Source of the DNA: CBDHCC01 sp965219235
Lineage (GTDB): Bacteria; Pseudomonadota; Alphaproteobacteria; Sphingomonadales; Sphingomonadaceae
Reading direction: 5' to 3'
Assembly: GCA_965219235.1 (NCBI GenBank)
Contig: OZ244721.1
Span: 1,364,001 to 1,428,000, forward strand
DNA length: 64,000 bases
Part shown: positions 1 through 7,683 of the stretch, piece after piece
Layout: each line of letters starts with the position of its first letter
How positions within the stretch are numbered: position 1 is the first letter of the stretch
Notes under the pieces: model-generated
Database searches by the model: none
Told to the model about the DNA's origin: nothing
What the model saw: only the letters and a program-made list of their open reading frames with translations
Made by a program: the position numbers and the translations under genes

Positions 1-27
1 CCGCCATCCGCCGCATGGGCGCGGCGC

Positions 28-567
28 TCAGCGGCGCGACGGCGTCCCCGGCGGTTGCTGGCTCGCGATCGGGCGCGGGGTGATCGACACGCCGAACAGC
101 CGCCAGCGTCCCTGCACCCACTGATAGTAGAAATCGAAGCCGATCGCCGTGGGTCTGAGGCCGAAATAGCCCTGCACCCGCAGCACCCCCTCGCTCACCA
201 TCGCGGGCGCGGCGGTGTAGGTGGGGGCGAGGAGCAGCGTGTTCGACAGATCGATGCGCGTGGCGCGGATCGGGGCGAAGATCTCCGCCAGCCGCGCCGG
301 ATCGTTGTTGATCTGGAAGCCCGGCGCGGCGAGGTCGCGCAGGACGGAGTAGTTGCCCGCCTGATTGGCGTGGTCCACCGCCGTCATCGTGCTCCAGATG
401 AGCTTCGACAGCTCCAGCTCGCCCGGGACCGGCATCGCGGCCGCGGGCGGCTGCTGCGCGGTCTGAGCGGTCGCCGGAACGGCGGGAGCGACAAGCAGGA
501 GCGCCCACGCGACAACGGCCGGGGCGAGGTGCCCCGGCCGTGCCGTGCGCTGCGCATGCGCGGTCAG
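28..567 (-). CDS. exported hypothetical protein, NTF2-like, probable CTG start
   Basis: Small protein of unknown function. The first ATG in frame (position 435) gives 135 residues, but the frame stays open upstream and encodes a hydrophobic stretch (VVAWALLLVAPAVPATAQ) that looks like a signal peptide with an AxA cleavage site just before that ATG. No ATG, GTG or TTG occurs in the open upstream frame; the only fitting start is CTG at 567, which overlaps the TGA stop of the adhesin gene as CTGA. From that start the protein has about 179 residues. The mature part, with its mix of helices and a terminal WRLFGV strand, recalls NTF2/SnoaL-like folds, but this is inference. It is probably cotranscribed with the upstream adhesin gene. 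The stop is secure; the start is not. Confidence 0.6.
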   Translation of the reverse strand: MTAHAQRTARPGHLAPAVVAWALLLVAPAVPATAQTAQQPPAAAMPVPGELELSKLIWSTMTAVDHANQAGNYSVLRDLAAPGFQINNDPARLAEIFAPIRATRIDLSNTLLLAPTYTAAPAMVSEGVLRVQGYFGLRPTAIGFDFYYQWVQGRWRLFGVSITPRPIASQQPPGTPSRR

Positions 568-2585
568 AACGCCGCCGAGAAGCCGGCGCGCGCGCCGACC
601 TCGCCGGAATCGAAGCCGACGCCGACGCCGGCGGACACCGAGGCGTTGTCGCCGACCCGCGCCGCCAGCGATGCCGAGCCGCCGACCCGGCTGTTGTAGT
701 AACCCACGCCGCCGGCAACGCCGAAGCGGGTGCCCGCCGGCATCTGCGGCGTCTCCATGGCCAGCGCGATGGCGACGCCCTCGTTGGCCTTGCGGATGTC
801 ACGCCGGTTGACGTCGTTCAGATCGAACAGCTGGCTGACCTGACCGTTCAGCGTCGTGACCTGGCCGTTCAGAGCGCCGATCGCGGCGGTGTTGGTGCCC
901 ACTCGGGTGTTCAGAGTGGCGAACTGCGCGGCGCTGGCAAAGCTCGACACGGCTGCGCCGCGGCCCAGCGTGCCCGAACCGTCGACCGTGGCGAACGAGA
1001 TCGCTCCGGTCTGCGCCGCCGTGCTGGCCGCGATGTCGCCGATCGTCACCGAGCTGCCGGTGCCGCCCAACACGACTTGGTTGTCGCGTGTGGTGGTGGC
1101 GTTGAAGCCGACCGCCGTCGAACCCGCGTTCGCCGCGATGGCGTTCTTGCCGATCGCGGACGAATTGTCGCCGCTCGCGGTCGCCTGGTGACCGACCGCC
1201 AGCGACAGGTTGCCCGTCGCCTGCGACTGCCAGCCGAACGCCTGCGCCCCCCGGCCGGTCGCCAGCGACTCGCCGCCGACCGCAGTGGCGTGGAACGCGG
1301 CCACGGCCTGATCGCCGATCGCGACCGAATCCTCGTCGGTCGCCGCGGCGAAGTTGCCGATCGCGACCGAAGTGCCCATCGAAGCGGCGTTGGTCGAGGT
1401 CGTGGAGGCCGACTCGCCGATCGCCACCGAGCGGTCCGCCGAGGCGACCGCCACATGGCCGATCGCGGTCGACAGCGCGCCTGAGGCTTCCGAGCGCCAG
1501 CCAAAGGCCGACGCGCCAGCCGCGGTGGCGAGCGACTGGCCGCCGACCGCCGTGGTCGAGTCCGCGGTGGCCTGGGTGGCGCGCCCGCCGGCCGCGTCCC
1601 TGTTGCCGCCGATCGCGATCGCGTCGCCGCCGGACGCGACGGCCGTGTTGCCGACCGCGATCGCGTTCACGCCCGACGCCACGGAATCCTCGCCGCCGGC
1701 GAAGCTCTGGTCACCCGAGGCGGTCGACTGGTGCCCGACGGCGGTCGCCATCGCTCCGGTCGCGGCGCTCTGCCAACCCAGCGCGGTCGCGCCCGGGGTG
1801 TTGGCAAAGGACTCGCCGCCGACCGCCGTCGTGGAGTTGCCGTTCGCCGTGGCGGTCGTTCCGACGGCAAGCGCATCGACACCATTGGCCCCGGCCCGGT
1901 TGCCGACCGAGACGGCGAAGTCGCCGGTCGAAACGGAGTCCTGGCCGATTGCGACACTGTTGGTGCCGGTGGTTGCCGCCCGGCCCCCCACCGCTACGGA
2001 GAAAGCCTGCGCGGTCGTCGAATTGGCGCCGACGGAGATCGACTGAGCGCCGTTCGAGGCGGCGTTCACGCCGACGGCGATCGACGCGCCGCCGTTGCCC
2101 TGTGCCTGGAAGCCGTAGGCGGTCGCCCCGGATGCGTCGGCCGTGGCGCGCACGCCCGCCGCCGTGCCACGATCCCCGGCGGCCGACGAGTCGCCGCCGA
2201 TCGCCGTGGAGACCGGACCTGTCGCCGATGCGCCGGAGCCCACGGCGGTGGTCTTGTTGTCGGTCGCCTCAGCCGATTCGCCGATGGCCGTGGAGTCCGG
2301 GCCACTCGCGGTGGCTGCGCGCCCGTCCGCGGTCGCGTTGTCGCCGCTCGCCTCGGAGTTCGTGCCCGTCGCGGTGGAACGGAAGCCGCTCGCGTCCGCG
2401 CCTTGGCCCACAGCCGTTCCCGAGGTTCCCGTCGCGTTGGAGTTCACACCGCATTCGGTGGCATTGGGGCCGATGCCGGTGTTGCACGGAGCCGTGCCGT
2501 CCGCCCAGGCCGCGGTCGAGAAGGCCAGCGCAGCTCCGCTGACGGCGGTGGTCAACAGCGTGGTCCTGCGAATCAAGTGCGTCAT
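564..2585 (-). CDS. YadA-like trimeric autotransporter adhesin
   Basis: Predicted surface adhesin of 673 residues that would trimerise and anchor in the outer membrane by its own C terminus. Residues 1-31 are a signal peptide ending in AWA. A long head follows, made of many imperfect repeats of about 14 residues (SVAIG, STAVG, GASAxG patterns), the left-handed parallel beta-roll of YadA/Hia heads. Near the C terminus a heptad-like stalk (LNTRVGTNTAAIGALNGQV) leads into an anchor of about 80 residues beginning RRDIRKANEGVAIALAM and ending in F, as usual for outer-membrane barrels. The start at 2585 is set by a clear GGGGAG Shine-Dalgarno and the signal peptide; the open frame upstream to 4274 is antisense to astD and is not coding. 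The ligand is unknown. Confidence 0.93.
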   Translation of the reverse strand: MTHLIRRTTLLTTAVSGAALAFSTAAWADGTAPCNTGIGPNATECGVNSNATGTSGTAVGQGADASGFRSTATGTNSEASGDNATADGRAATASGPDSTAIGESAEATDNKTTAVGSGASATGPVSTAIGGDSSAAGDRGTAAGVRATADASGATAYGFQAQGNGGASIAVGVNAASNGAQSISVGANSTTAQAFSVAVGGRAATTGTNSVAIGQDSVSTGDFAVSVGNRAGANGVDALAVGTTATANGNSTTAVGGESFANTPGATALGWQSAATGAMATAVGHQSTASGDQSFAGGEDSVASGVNAIAVGNTAVASGGDAIAIGGNRDAAGGRATQATADSTTAVGGQSLATAAGASAFGWRSEASGALSTAIGHVAVASADRSVAIGESASTTSTNAASMGTSVAIGNFAAATDEDSVAIGDQAVAAFHATAVGGESLATGRGAQAFGWQSQATGNLSLAVGHQATASGDNSSAIGKNAIAANAGSTAVGFNATTTRDNQVVLGGTGSSVTIGDIAASTAAQTGAISFATVDGSGTLGRGAAVSSFASAAQFATLNTRVGTNTAAIGALNGQVTTLNGQVSQLFDLNDVNRRDIRKANEGVAIALAMETPQMPAGTRFGVAGGVGYYNSRVGGSASLAARVGDNASVSAGVGVGFDSGEVGARAGFSAAF

Positions 2586-2763
2586 ATCGACTCCCCTTTT
2601 TGTGATGAACGCGGTGTTAGCGACGTGGAACGGGTGACAGCACAGGGGCGGCCGCGTGGCAAGGCCGGCGACCGCGCAATGTCCGCCAACGCACAAAGCC
2701 TTGATGGCGCGAGCAATCGTGCGGCGCGGAACGGCGGGTCGCCTTGACGAGACGGGGCCGGCC

Positions 2764-2808
2764 ATGCTGACACACAGCGCCTCCTTCACACGAAGATCCA
2801 GCCGCTGA
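2764..2808 (+). other. candidate 14-codon arginine-rich leader peptide before astD
   Basis: A short open frame, MLTHSASFTRRSSR, lies directly before astD. Three of its last five sense codons are arginine, including CGA and AGA, and its TGA overlaps the proposed CTG start of astD as CTGA. Arginine codons in front of an arginine-degradation gene suggest a leader peptide or translational coupling. The Shine-Dalgarno for its ATG is weak (a GGGG run), so this may be chance. Confidence 0.25.
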
Positions 2809-4226
2809 CCGACTTCACCTCCCACGAGCCCGCGACCGGAGCCGTCCTGTGGACTGGCGCCAGCGGCGACGCCGACGAGGCGGTGTCGCGCGCGCGGGAC
2901 GCGTTCCAGGGCTGGGCGTCGCGCGCCTTCTCCTACCGCACCGAAACGCTGCGCCGCTTCGCCAACGAACTGCGCGGCGAGCTGGACGCCTTCGCCGACC
3001 TGATCGCGCGCGAGACCGGCAAGCCGTTGTGGGAGGCCACCACCGAGGCCGAAGCGGTGATGCGCAAGGTCGACATCTCCGTCGCCTCCTACGCCGAGCG
3101 CACCTCGCAGCGGCGGCTGGACGGCGCGGTGGGCGCCAAGAGCGCGGTCCGGCACAAGCCGCACGGGGTGCTCGCCGTGCTCGGCCCCTACAACTTCCCC
3201 GCGCACCTGCCCAATGGCCACATCGTGCCGGCACTCCTCGCCGGCAACACGATCGTGTTCAAGCCTTCGGAGAAGACCCCGGCGGTGGGCGAGCGGCTGG
3301 TGAACCTGTTCCATCGGGCCGGCGTGCCCGCCGACGCGCTCGTCTGCCTGCAGGGCGGGGTGGCGGTCGGCAAGGCGCTGTCCGCCCATCCCGGCATCGA
3401 CGGGCTGCTGTTCACCGGGTCGTCCACGACCGGCATCGCGCTCAACCGCCAGTTCGCCGACCGTCCCGACCGCATCCTGGCGCTGGAGATGGGCGGCAAC
3501 AACCCGCTGGTGGTGTGGCGACCGGCCGATGTCGAGGCCGCCGCCATCCTCGTCATCCAGTCGGCGTTCCTGACCGCGGGCCAGCGCTGCACGGCGGCGC
3601 GGCGGCTGATCGTGGAGGACGGACACGAACAGCCGCTGCTCGATGCCATCGTCCGGCTGATGAAGCGCATCATCGTGGGCGGCCCGCACGACAGTCCGCC
3701 GCCCTTCATGGGGCCGGTGATCGACAACGTGACCGCCGACAACCTGCAGGAGAGCTTCCTCGCGCTGATGATGAAGGGCGGGCAGCCGATCGTGCAGATG
3801 GAGCGGCCGGACGAGGCCAGGCCTTTCCTGCGTCCCGCGCTGATCGACGTCACCCGGATCGAGCGGCGCCCGGACGTGGAGCTGTTCGGCCCGCTCCTCC
3901 AGCTCGTGCGCGTGCCGGACTTCGACAGCGCCATAGCGGAGGCGAACGCGACGCGTTTCGGCCTTTCGGCCGCGCTCGTCGGCGGCACGCCGGAGGAGTA
4001 CGACCGCTTCTGGTCCAGCGTGCGCGCGGGCGTCATCAACTGGAACCGGCCGACCAACGGCGCGCCGTCGAACGCGCCGTTCGGCGGCGTGGGCCTGTCC
4101 GGCAATCACCGGCCCTCGGCCTTCTACGCCGCCGACTACTGCGCCTATCCGGTGGTGTCGGCCGAGGCGCAGCAGGCGCGCGCGGCGATCGGAGTCGGGT
4201 TGCGCAACCCCGTGGCGGACCGCTGA
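2805..4226 (+). CDS. astD: N-succinylglutamate 5-semialdehyde dehydrogenase
   Basis: NAD-dependent aldehyde dehydrogenase that oxidises succinylglutamate semialdehyde to succinylglutamate in the arginine succinyltransferase (AST) pathway. It carries GPYNFPAHLPNGH, FKPSEKTP, the general base Glu in LALEMGGNN (about residue 228) and the catalytic Cys in GQRCTAARR (about residue 262), and has the AstD-specific pattern throughout. The first conventional start is GTG at 2883 (447 residues), but the 26 codons before it read as the conserved N terminus (TDFTSHEPATGAVLW). A stop at 2745 limits the frame, and only CTG at 2805 gives a normal-length protein (473 residues). The other ast genes are not in this window. 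Function is secure; the start is inferred. Confidence 0.88.
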   Translation: MTDFTSHEPATGAVLWTGASGDADEAVSRARDAFQGWASRAFSYRTETLRRFANELRGELDAFADLIARETGKPLWEATTEAEAVMRKVDISVASYAERTSQRRLDGAVGAKSAVRHKPHGVLAVLGPYNFPAHLPNGHIVPALLAGNTIVFKPSEKTPAVGERLVNLFHRAGVPADALVCLQGGVAVGKALSAHPGIDGLLFTGSSTTGIALNRQFADRPDRILALEMGGNNPLVVWRPADVEAAAILVIQSAFLTAGQRCTAARRLIVEDGHEQPLLDAIVRLMKRIIVGGPHDSPPPFMGPVIDNVTADNLQESFLALMMKGGQPIVQMERPDEARPFLRPALIDVTRIERRPDVELFGPLLQLVRVPDFDSAIAEANATRFGLSAALVGGTPEEYDRFWSSVRAGVINWNRPTNGAPSNAPFGGVGLSGNHRPSAFYAADYCAYPVVSAEAQQARAAIGVGLRNPVADR

Positions 4227-4309
4227 AGCTCCGCTTGCGCGCGGGCAAGCAACGCTCGATTGCGGGTCGCCCACCCCCCGCCCATCTTCCTGTTTGGAAG
4301 GAGTGCGCG

Positions 4310-4603
4310 ATGCGTCTGTTGAGCGGCAACGATCTGGCGAGCGGCGACGTCGTCTGGTGGACCGGATCGGGCTGGTCGCGCCACATTGAGGACGCTGTCG
4401 ATGCCGGCACGCAAGCGGAGACGGTCGCCGCCGTCGAGGAGGCCGCGCGCCGCGTGAACGTGCCCTATGTGGTGGAGGCCGAGCCCTCCCCCGCCGGCGC
4501 GCGCCCTCTCCACATCAAGGACCGGGTGCGCGCGCTCGGTCCCACCGTGCGCCCCGACCTGACCTTGAAGCCCACCGACCCGTCCGCGCTGGAGATCGCC
4601 TGA
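4310..4603 (+). CDS. DUF2849 domain-containing protein
   Basis: Small 97-residue protein of the DUF2849 family, which in alphaproteobacteria almost always sits directly before the sulfite/nitrite reductase gene. The start is supported by a strong GGAAGGAG site 7 nt upstream, and its TGA overlaps the next ATG as TGATG, so it should be translationally coupled to cysI. It begins MRLLSGNDLASGDVVWW. The biochemical role is unknown; a part in siroheme or sulfite reduction is inferred from conserved neighbourhood. A cysG (siroheme synthase) gene, often upstream in relatives, is absent here. Confidence 0.85.
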   Translation: MRLLSGNDLASGDVVWWTGSGWSRHIEDAVDAGTQAETVAAVEEAARRVNVPYVVEAEPSPAGARPLHIKDRVRALGPTVRPDLTLKPTDPSALEIA

Positions 4604-6222
4604 TGTATCGCTATGACCAGTACGACCAGGCGCAGGTGGACGCGCGGGTGGACGAGTTCCGCGACCAGACCGCGCGCCGCCTGTCGGGCGAGCTGAGCGA
4701 GGACCAGTTCAAGCCGCTCCGGCTGATGAACGGCCTCTATCTCCAGCTCCACGCCTACATGCTGCGCGTGGCCGTGCCCTACGGCACGCTCGACGGGCGG
4801 CAGATGCGGATGCTGGCCCACATCGCGCGCACCTACGATCGCGGCTACGGCCACTTCACCACCCGCCAGAACATCCAGTACAACTGGATCCAGCTGAGCC
4901 AGGCACCCGACATCCTGGCCGACCTGGCGACCGCCCAGATGCACGCCATCCAGACCAGCGGCAACTGCATCCGCAACATCTCGTCCGACCAGTTCGCGGG
5001 CGCGGCGGCCGACGAGGTGGCGGACCCGCGCCCCTGGGCGGAGCTGATCCGGCAGTGGTCGAGCTTCCACCCGGAGTTCAGCTATCTGCCGCGCAAGTTC
5101 AAGATCGCGGTGATCGCGTCGGACGAGGACCGCGCGGCGATGCGGCTTCACGACATCGGGCTGCAGCTGGTGGAGCGCGACGGGGCGCTCGGCGCGCGGG
5201 TGTTCGTCGGCGGCGGCATGGGCCGCACGCCGATGATCGCGCCGGAGATCAACGACTTCGTGGCGGCGGACGAGATCCTGTCGTACCTCGAGGCCTGCCT
5301 CAGGGTCTACAACCGCTACGGTCGGCGCGACAACATCTACAAGGCGCGCATCAAGATTCTGGTCCACGAGATCGGTGCGGACGAGTACCGCCGCCAGGTG
5401 GCCGAGGAGTGGGAGGCGGTCAAGGCGCTGGGCATCGATCCGCCGCTGGCCGAACTGGAGCGGATCGCCGCCTTCTTCGCGCCGCCCCCGTTTGCGGAGG
5501 GAGGCGAGGAGGACCGCTCCGACCCCGTCTTCGCCAACTGGATCGACCGCAACGTCGTCCCCCACAAGCGGCCGGACCACGCCATCCTGACCATCAGCCT
5601 GAAGCCGGTCGGCGGCATCCCCGGCGACGCGTCGGCCGAGCAGATGGAGGCCGTGGCCGACCTGGCCGAGCGCTTCGGCCATGACGAGGTGCGCGTCACC
5701 CATTCCCAGAACCTGGTCCTGCCGCACGTGCGGCGCGCCGACCTGCGCGCGGTGTACGACGCGCTGGTCGCCTGCGGGCTGGCGACGGCGAACCGCGATC
5801 TGGTCACCGACATCATCGCCTGCCCCGGCCTCGACTATTGCAGCCTCGCCAACGCCCGCTCGATCCCGGTGGCGCAGAAGATCGCCGAGCGGATGGCGGC
5901 GAAGTCGGCCGCCGTGGGCGAACTCAAGCTCAAGATCAGCGGCTGCATCAACGCCTGCGGCCACCATCACGCCGGCCACATCGGCATCCTGGGCGTCGAC
6001 CGGAAGGGGGTGGAGAACTACCAGCTCTCGCTCGGCGGATCGGGTGCGGAGGACGTCAGCCTGGCCAAGATCACCGGCCCCGGCTTCGACGAGGCGGGCG
6101 TGGTGGACGCGGTCGAGACGGTCACCGACCTCTATCTGGACCGGCGCGCCGACGGCGAACGCTTCCTCGACACCTACCGCCGGATCGGCATGGAGCCGTT
6201 CAAGGAGGCGCTCTATGGGTGA
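4603..6222 (+). CDS. cysI: assimilatory nitrite/sulfite reductase hemoprotein
   Basis: Siroheme and [4Fe-4S] enzyme of 539 residues that reduces sulfite to sulfide with six electrons (related enzymes reduce nitrite). The FTTRQNIQYNWI segment near residue 88 belongs to the first ferredoxin-like half-domain. The cluster and siroheme ligands are C407, C413, C448 and C452 (CPGLDYC ... SGCINACGHH), the expected C-x5-C and C-x3-C spacing. Neighbours DUF2849, DUF934 and cysH make sulfite the likely substrate. The gene starts inside the stop of DUF2849. Its own 3' end contains AAGGAGG followed 7 nt later by ATGGGTGAGG overlapping its stop, which looks like an abandoned start for the next gene. Confidence 0.93.
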   Translation: MYRYDQYDQAQVDARVDEFRDQTARRLSGELSEDQFKPLRLMNGLYLQLHAYMLRVAVPYGTLDGRQMRMLAHIARTYDRGYGHFTTRQNIQYNWIQLSQAPDILADLATAQMHAIQTSGNCIRNISSDQFAGAAADEVADPRPWAELIRQWSSFHPEFSYLPRKFKIAVIASDEDRAAMRLHDIGLQLVERDGALGARVFVGGGMGRTPMIAPEINDFVAADEILSYLEACLRVYNRYGRRDNIYKARIKILVHEIGADEYRRQVAEEWEAVKALGIDPPLAELERIAAFFAPPPFAEGGEEDRSDPVFANWIDRNVVPHKRPDHAILTISLKPVGGIPGDASAEQMEAVADLAERFGHDEVRVTHSQNLVLPHVRRADLRAVYDALVACGLATANRDLVTDIIACPGLDYCSLANARSIPVAQKIAERMAAKSAAVGELKLKISGCINACGHHHAGHIGILGVDRKGVENYQLSLGGSGAEDVSLAKITGPGFDEAGVVDAVETVTDLYLDRRADGERFLDTYRRIGMEPFKEALYG

Positions 6223-6232
6223 GGCCGCCGCA

Positions 6233-6397
6233 ATTCCTCCCCGGCACGGGGATCGTTGCATCGTTCGACATCGTCATCCCCGCGAAGGCGGGGATCCAGG
6301 CTCCCGTCCCGTCAAGCGGTGCATGGATCCCCGCGTTCGCGGGGATGACGAAGAATGTGACGGCTATTTTGTACCAATCCCCGTGCCGGGGAGGAAT
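6233..6397. repeat. nested palindromic repeat element inserted in the cys operon
   Basis: Two repeat types are nested. The outer arms, 6233-6253 and 6377-6397, are perfect 21-bp inverted repeats, each itself a hairpin (CCCCG-gca-CGGGG). The inner pair, 6272-6298 and 6324-6350, are inverted copies of a CGTCATCCCCGCGAA-type palindrome, the common REP-like sequence of sphingomonads. The right outer arm ends in GGGGAGG (6388-6394), 7 nt before the ATG of the DUF934 gene, so the element supplies that gene's ribosome binding site. The inner pair probably inserted into an older single palindrome. Confidence 0.85.
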
Positions 6398-6401
6398 AGA
6401 A

Positions 6402-6863
6402 ATGCGCGCTGATCCCGACCAGCTGGAGGCCGCCGGCTCCACCGACCCGCTGCGCTTCCGCACCGACACGCCGCACGAGGAGCCGGCGGTCACGCTCGAC
6501 GCCTTCCTTCAGCAGTCCAATGCCGCCGCCGTGCGGATCGAGAGCGGGGAGGACGCGCGCCGGCTGCTGCCGCACATGGACCGCCTGCAGCTGATCGAGG
6601 TCGCGTTCCCCACCTTCCGCGACGGGCGCGGCTACTCCACCGCGCGCATCCTGCGGGAGGGCGGCTATATTGGCGAGCTGCGCGCCGAGGGCGACGTGCT
6701 GGTGGACCAGATCCGCTTCCTGCGCCGTTGCGGCTTCGACAGCTTCGCGCCCGAGCACCCGCTGGACCCGGCGGCGGTGGAGCGCGCGCTCACCCGCTAC
6801 GACACCGTGTACCAGCCCGCCGCCGACGGCGCGGTCCCGATCTGGGCGCTGCGCCATGGGTGA
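6402..6863 (+). CDS. DUF934 domain-containing protein
   Basis: Protein of 153 residues in the DUF934 family, a constant companion of sulfite reductase and PAPS/APS reductase in proteobacteria; its exact function in sulfate assimilation is not established. The conserved part includes LPHMDRLQLIEVAFPTFRDGRGYS and RGYSTARILRE, followed by DVLVDQIRFLRRCGFD. The ATG at 6402 is chosen because GGGGAGG lies 7 nt upstream, inside the repeat element. The last 8 nt overlap the cysH start (ATGGGTGA), so the two are coupled. An ancestral start may have lain at 6215 before the repeat inserted. Confidence 0.87.
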   Translation: MRADPDQLEAAGSTDPLRFRTDTPHEEPAVTLDAFLQQSNAAAVRIESGEDARRLLPHMDRLQLIEVAFPTFRDGRGYSTARILREGGYIGELRAEGDVLVDQIRFLRRCGFDSFAPEHPLDPAAVERALTRYDTVYQPAADGAVPIWALRHG

Positions 6864-7635
6864 GGCGCTGCGTGTCCGGGACGTGATCGACGTGGCGCCC
6901 CTCTGGACCGAGGGCGACGCGCTGCGGCTCAACCATCTGTTCCGAGGCGTGGACACGGTGGAGATGCTGGGCACGCTCTTGGGCGAGCGGATGCTGGGCG
7001 AGGTGGCGGCGGTGTCCTCCTTCGGCGCGGAGTCCGCCGTGCTGCTGCATCTGGTGGCACAGGTCGATCCGTCCACGCCGGTGCTGTTCCTCGAAACCGG
7101 CAAGCACTTTGCCGAGACGCTCGCCTACCGCGACAAGCTGGCGACCGCGCTGCGCCTGACCGATGTGCGCGTGCTCACTCCCGATCCGCCGGCGCTGGCG
7201 GCCAAGGACGACACGGGCCTGCGCTGGTCCTACGATCCCGACGGCTGCTGTGCGATCCGCAAGGTCGAGCCGCTGGCGCGCGGGCTCGCCGGCTTCGACG
7301 CGCAACTGACGGGCCGCAAGGGCTGGCAGTCCGCCACCCGCGTCGGGCTGCCGCGCTTCGAGATCGACCGGACGGACGCGGAGGGTCGATTGAAGGTCAA
7401 CCCGCTCGCCAGCTGGTCGCCGGACGACATCGGAACGTATTTCGCCGAGCACGACCTGCCCCGCCATCCCTTGGTCGCGGAGGGCTATCCCTCCATCGGC
7501 TGCGCGCCCTGCACCTCCAGGGTCCGGCCCGGCGAGGACCCGCGCGCAGGCCGCTGGCGCGGCTGGGACAAGGTGGAATGCGGCCTGCACGACTCGGTGA
7601 CGCCGCTCGACGGCAGCCACGACCCGGTATTCTGA
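6856..7635 (+). CDS. cysH: phosphoadenylyl-sulfate/adenylyl-sulfate reductase
   Basis: Thioredoxin-dependent reductase of 259 residues that converts PAPS or APS to sulfite, feeding CysI. The fold begins with the PP-loop variant SSFGAESAVLL (about residues 55-65) and LFLETGKHF. The cysteine pairs typical of [4Fe-4S]-containing APS-type reductases are present: DGCCAIRKVEPL, then GCAPCTSRV, with the catalytic ECGLH near the C terminus. The CC...CxxC set suggests APS as substrate, by family knowledge. It is the last gene of the operon and is convergent with dnaB. Confidence 0.94.
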   Translation: MGEALRVRDVIDVAPLWTEGDALRLNHLFRGVDTVEMLGTLLGERMLGEVAAVSSFGAESAVLLHLVAQVDPSTPVLFLETGKHFAETLAYRDKLATALRLTDVRVLTPDPPALAAKDDTGLRWSYDPDGCCAIRKVEPLARGLAGFDAQLTGRKGWQSATRVGLPRFEIDRTDAEGRLKVNPLASWSPDDIGTYFAEHDLPRHPLVAEGYPSIGCAPCTSRVRPGEDPRAGRWRGWDKVECGLHDSVTPLDGSHDPVF

Positions 7636-7683
7636 GAGCATCTCCACAATCTTTTGCCGTTGCAACACAGGGCTTCTCCGGCG

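Noticed and set aside
564..4274. A 1236-codon minus-strand frame covering the adhesin and astD antisense
   Set aside because: Only the part from 2585 has adhesin features and a Shine-Dalgarno; upstream it is the complement of astD.
6233..6397. CRISPR-like array or rho-independent terminator
   Set aside because: Only two copies of each repeat, inverted rather than direct, and no U-run; it is an intergenic palindrome element.
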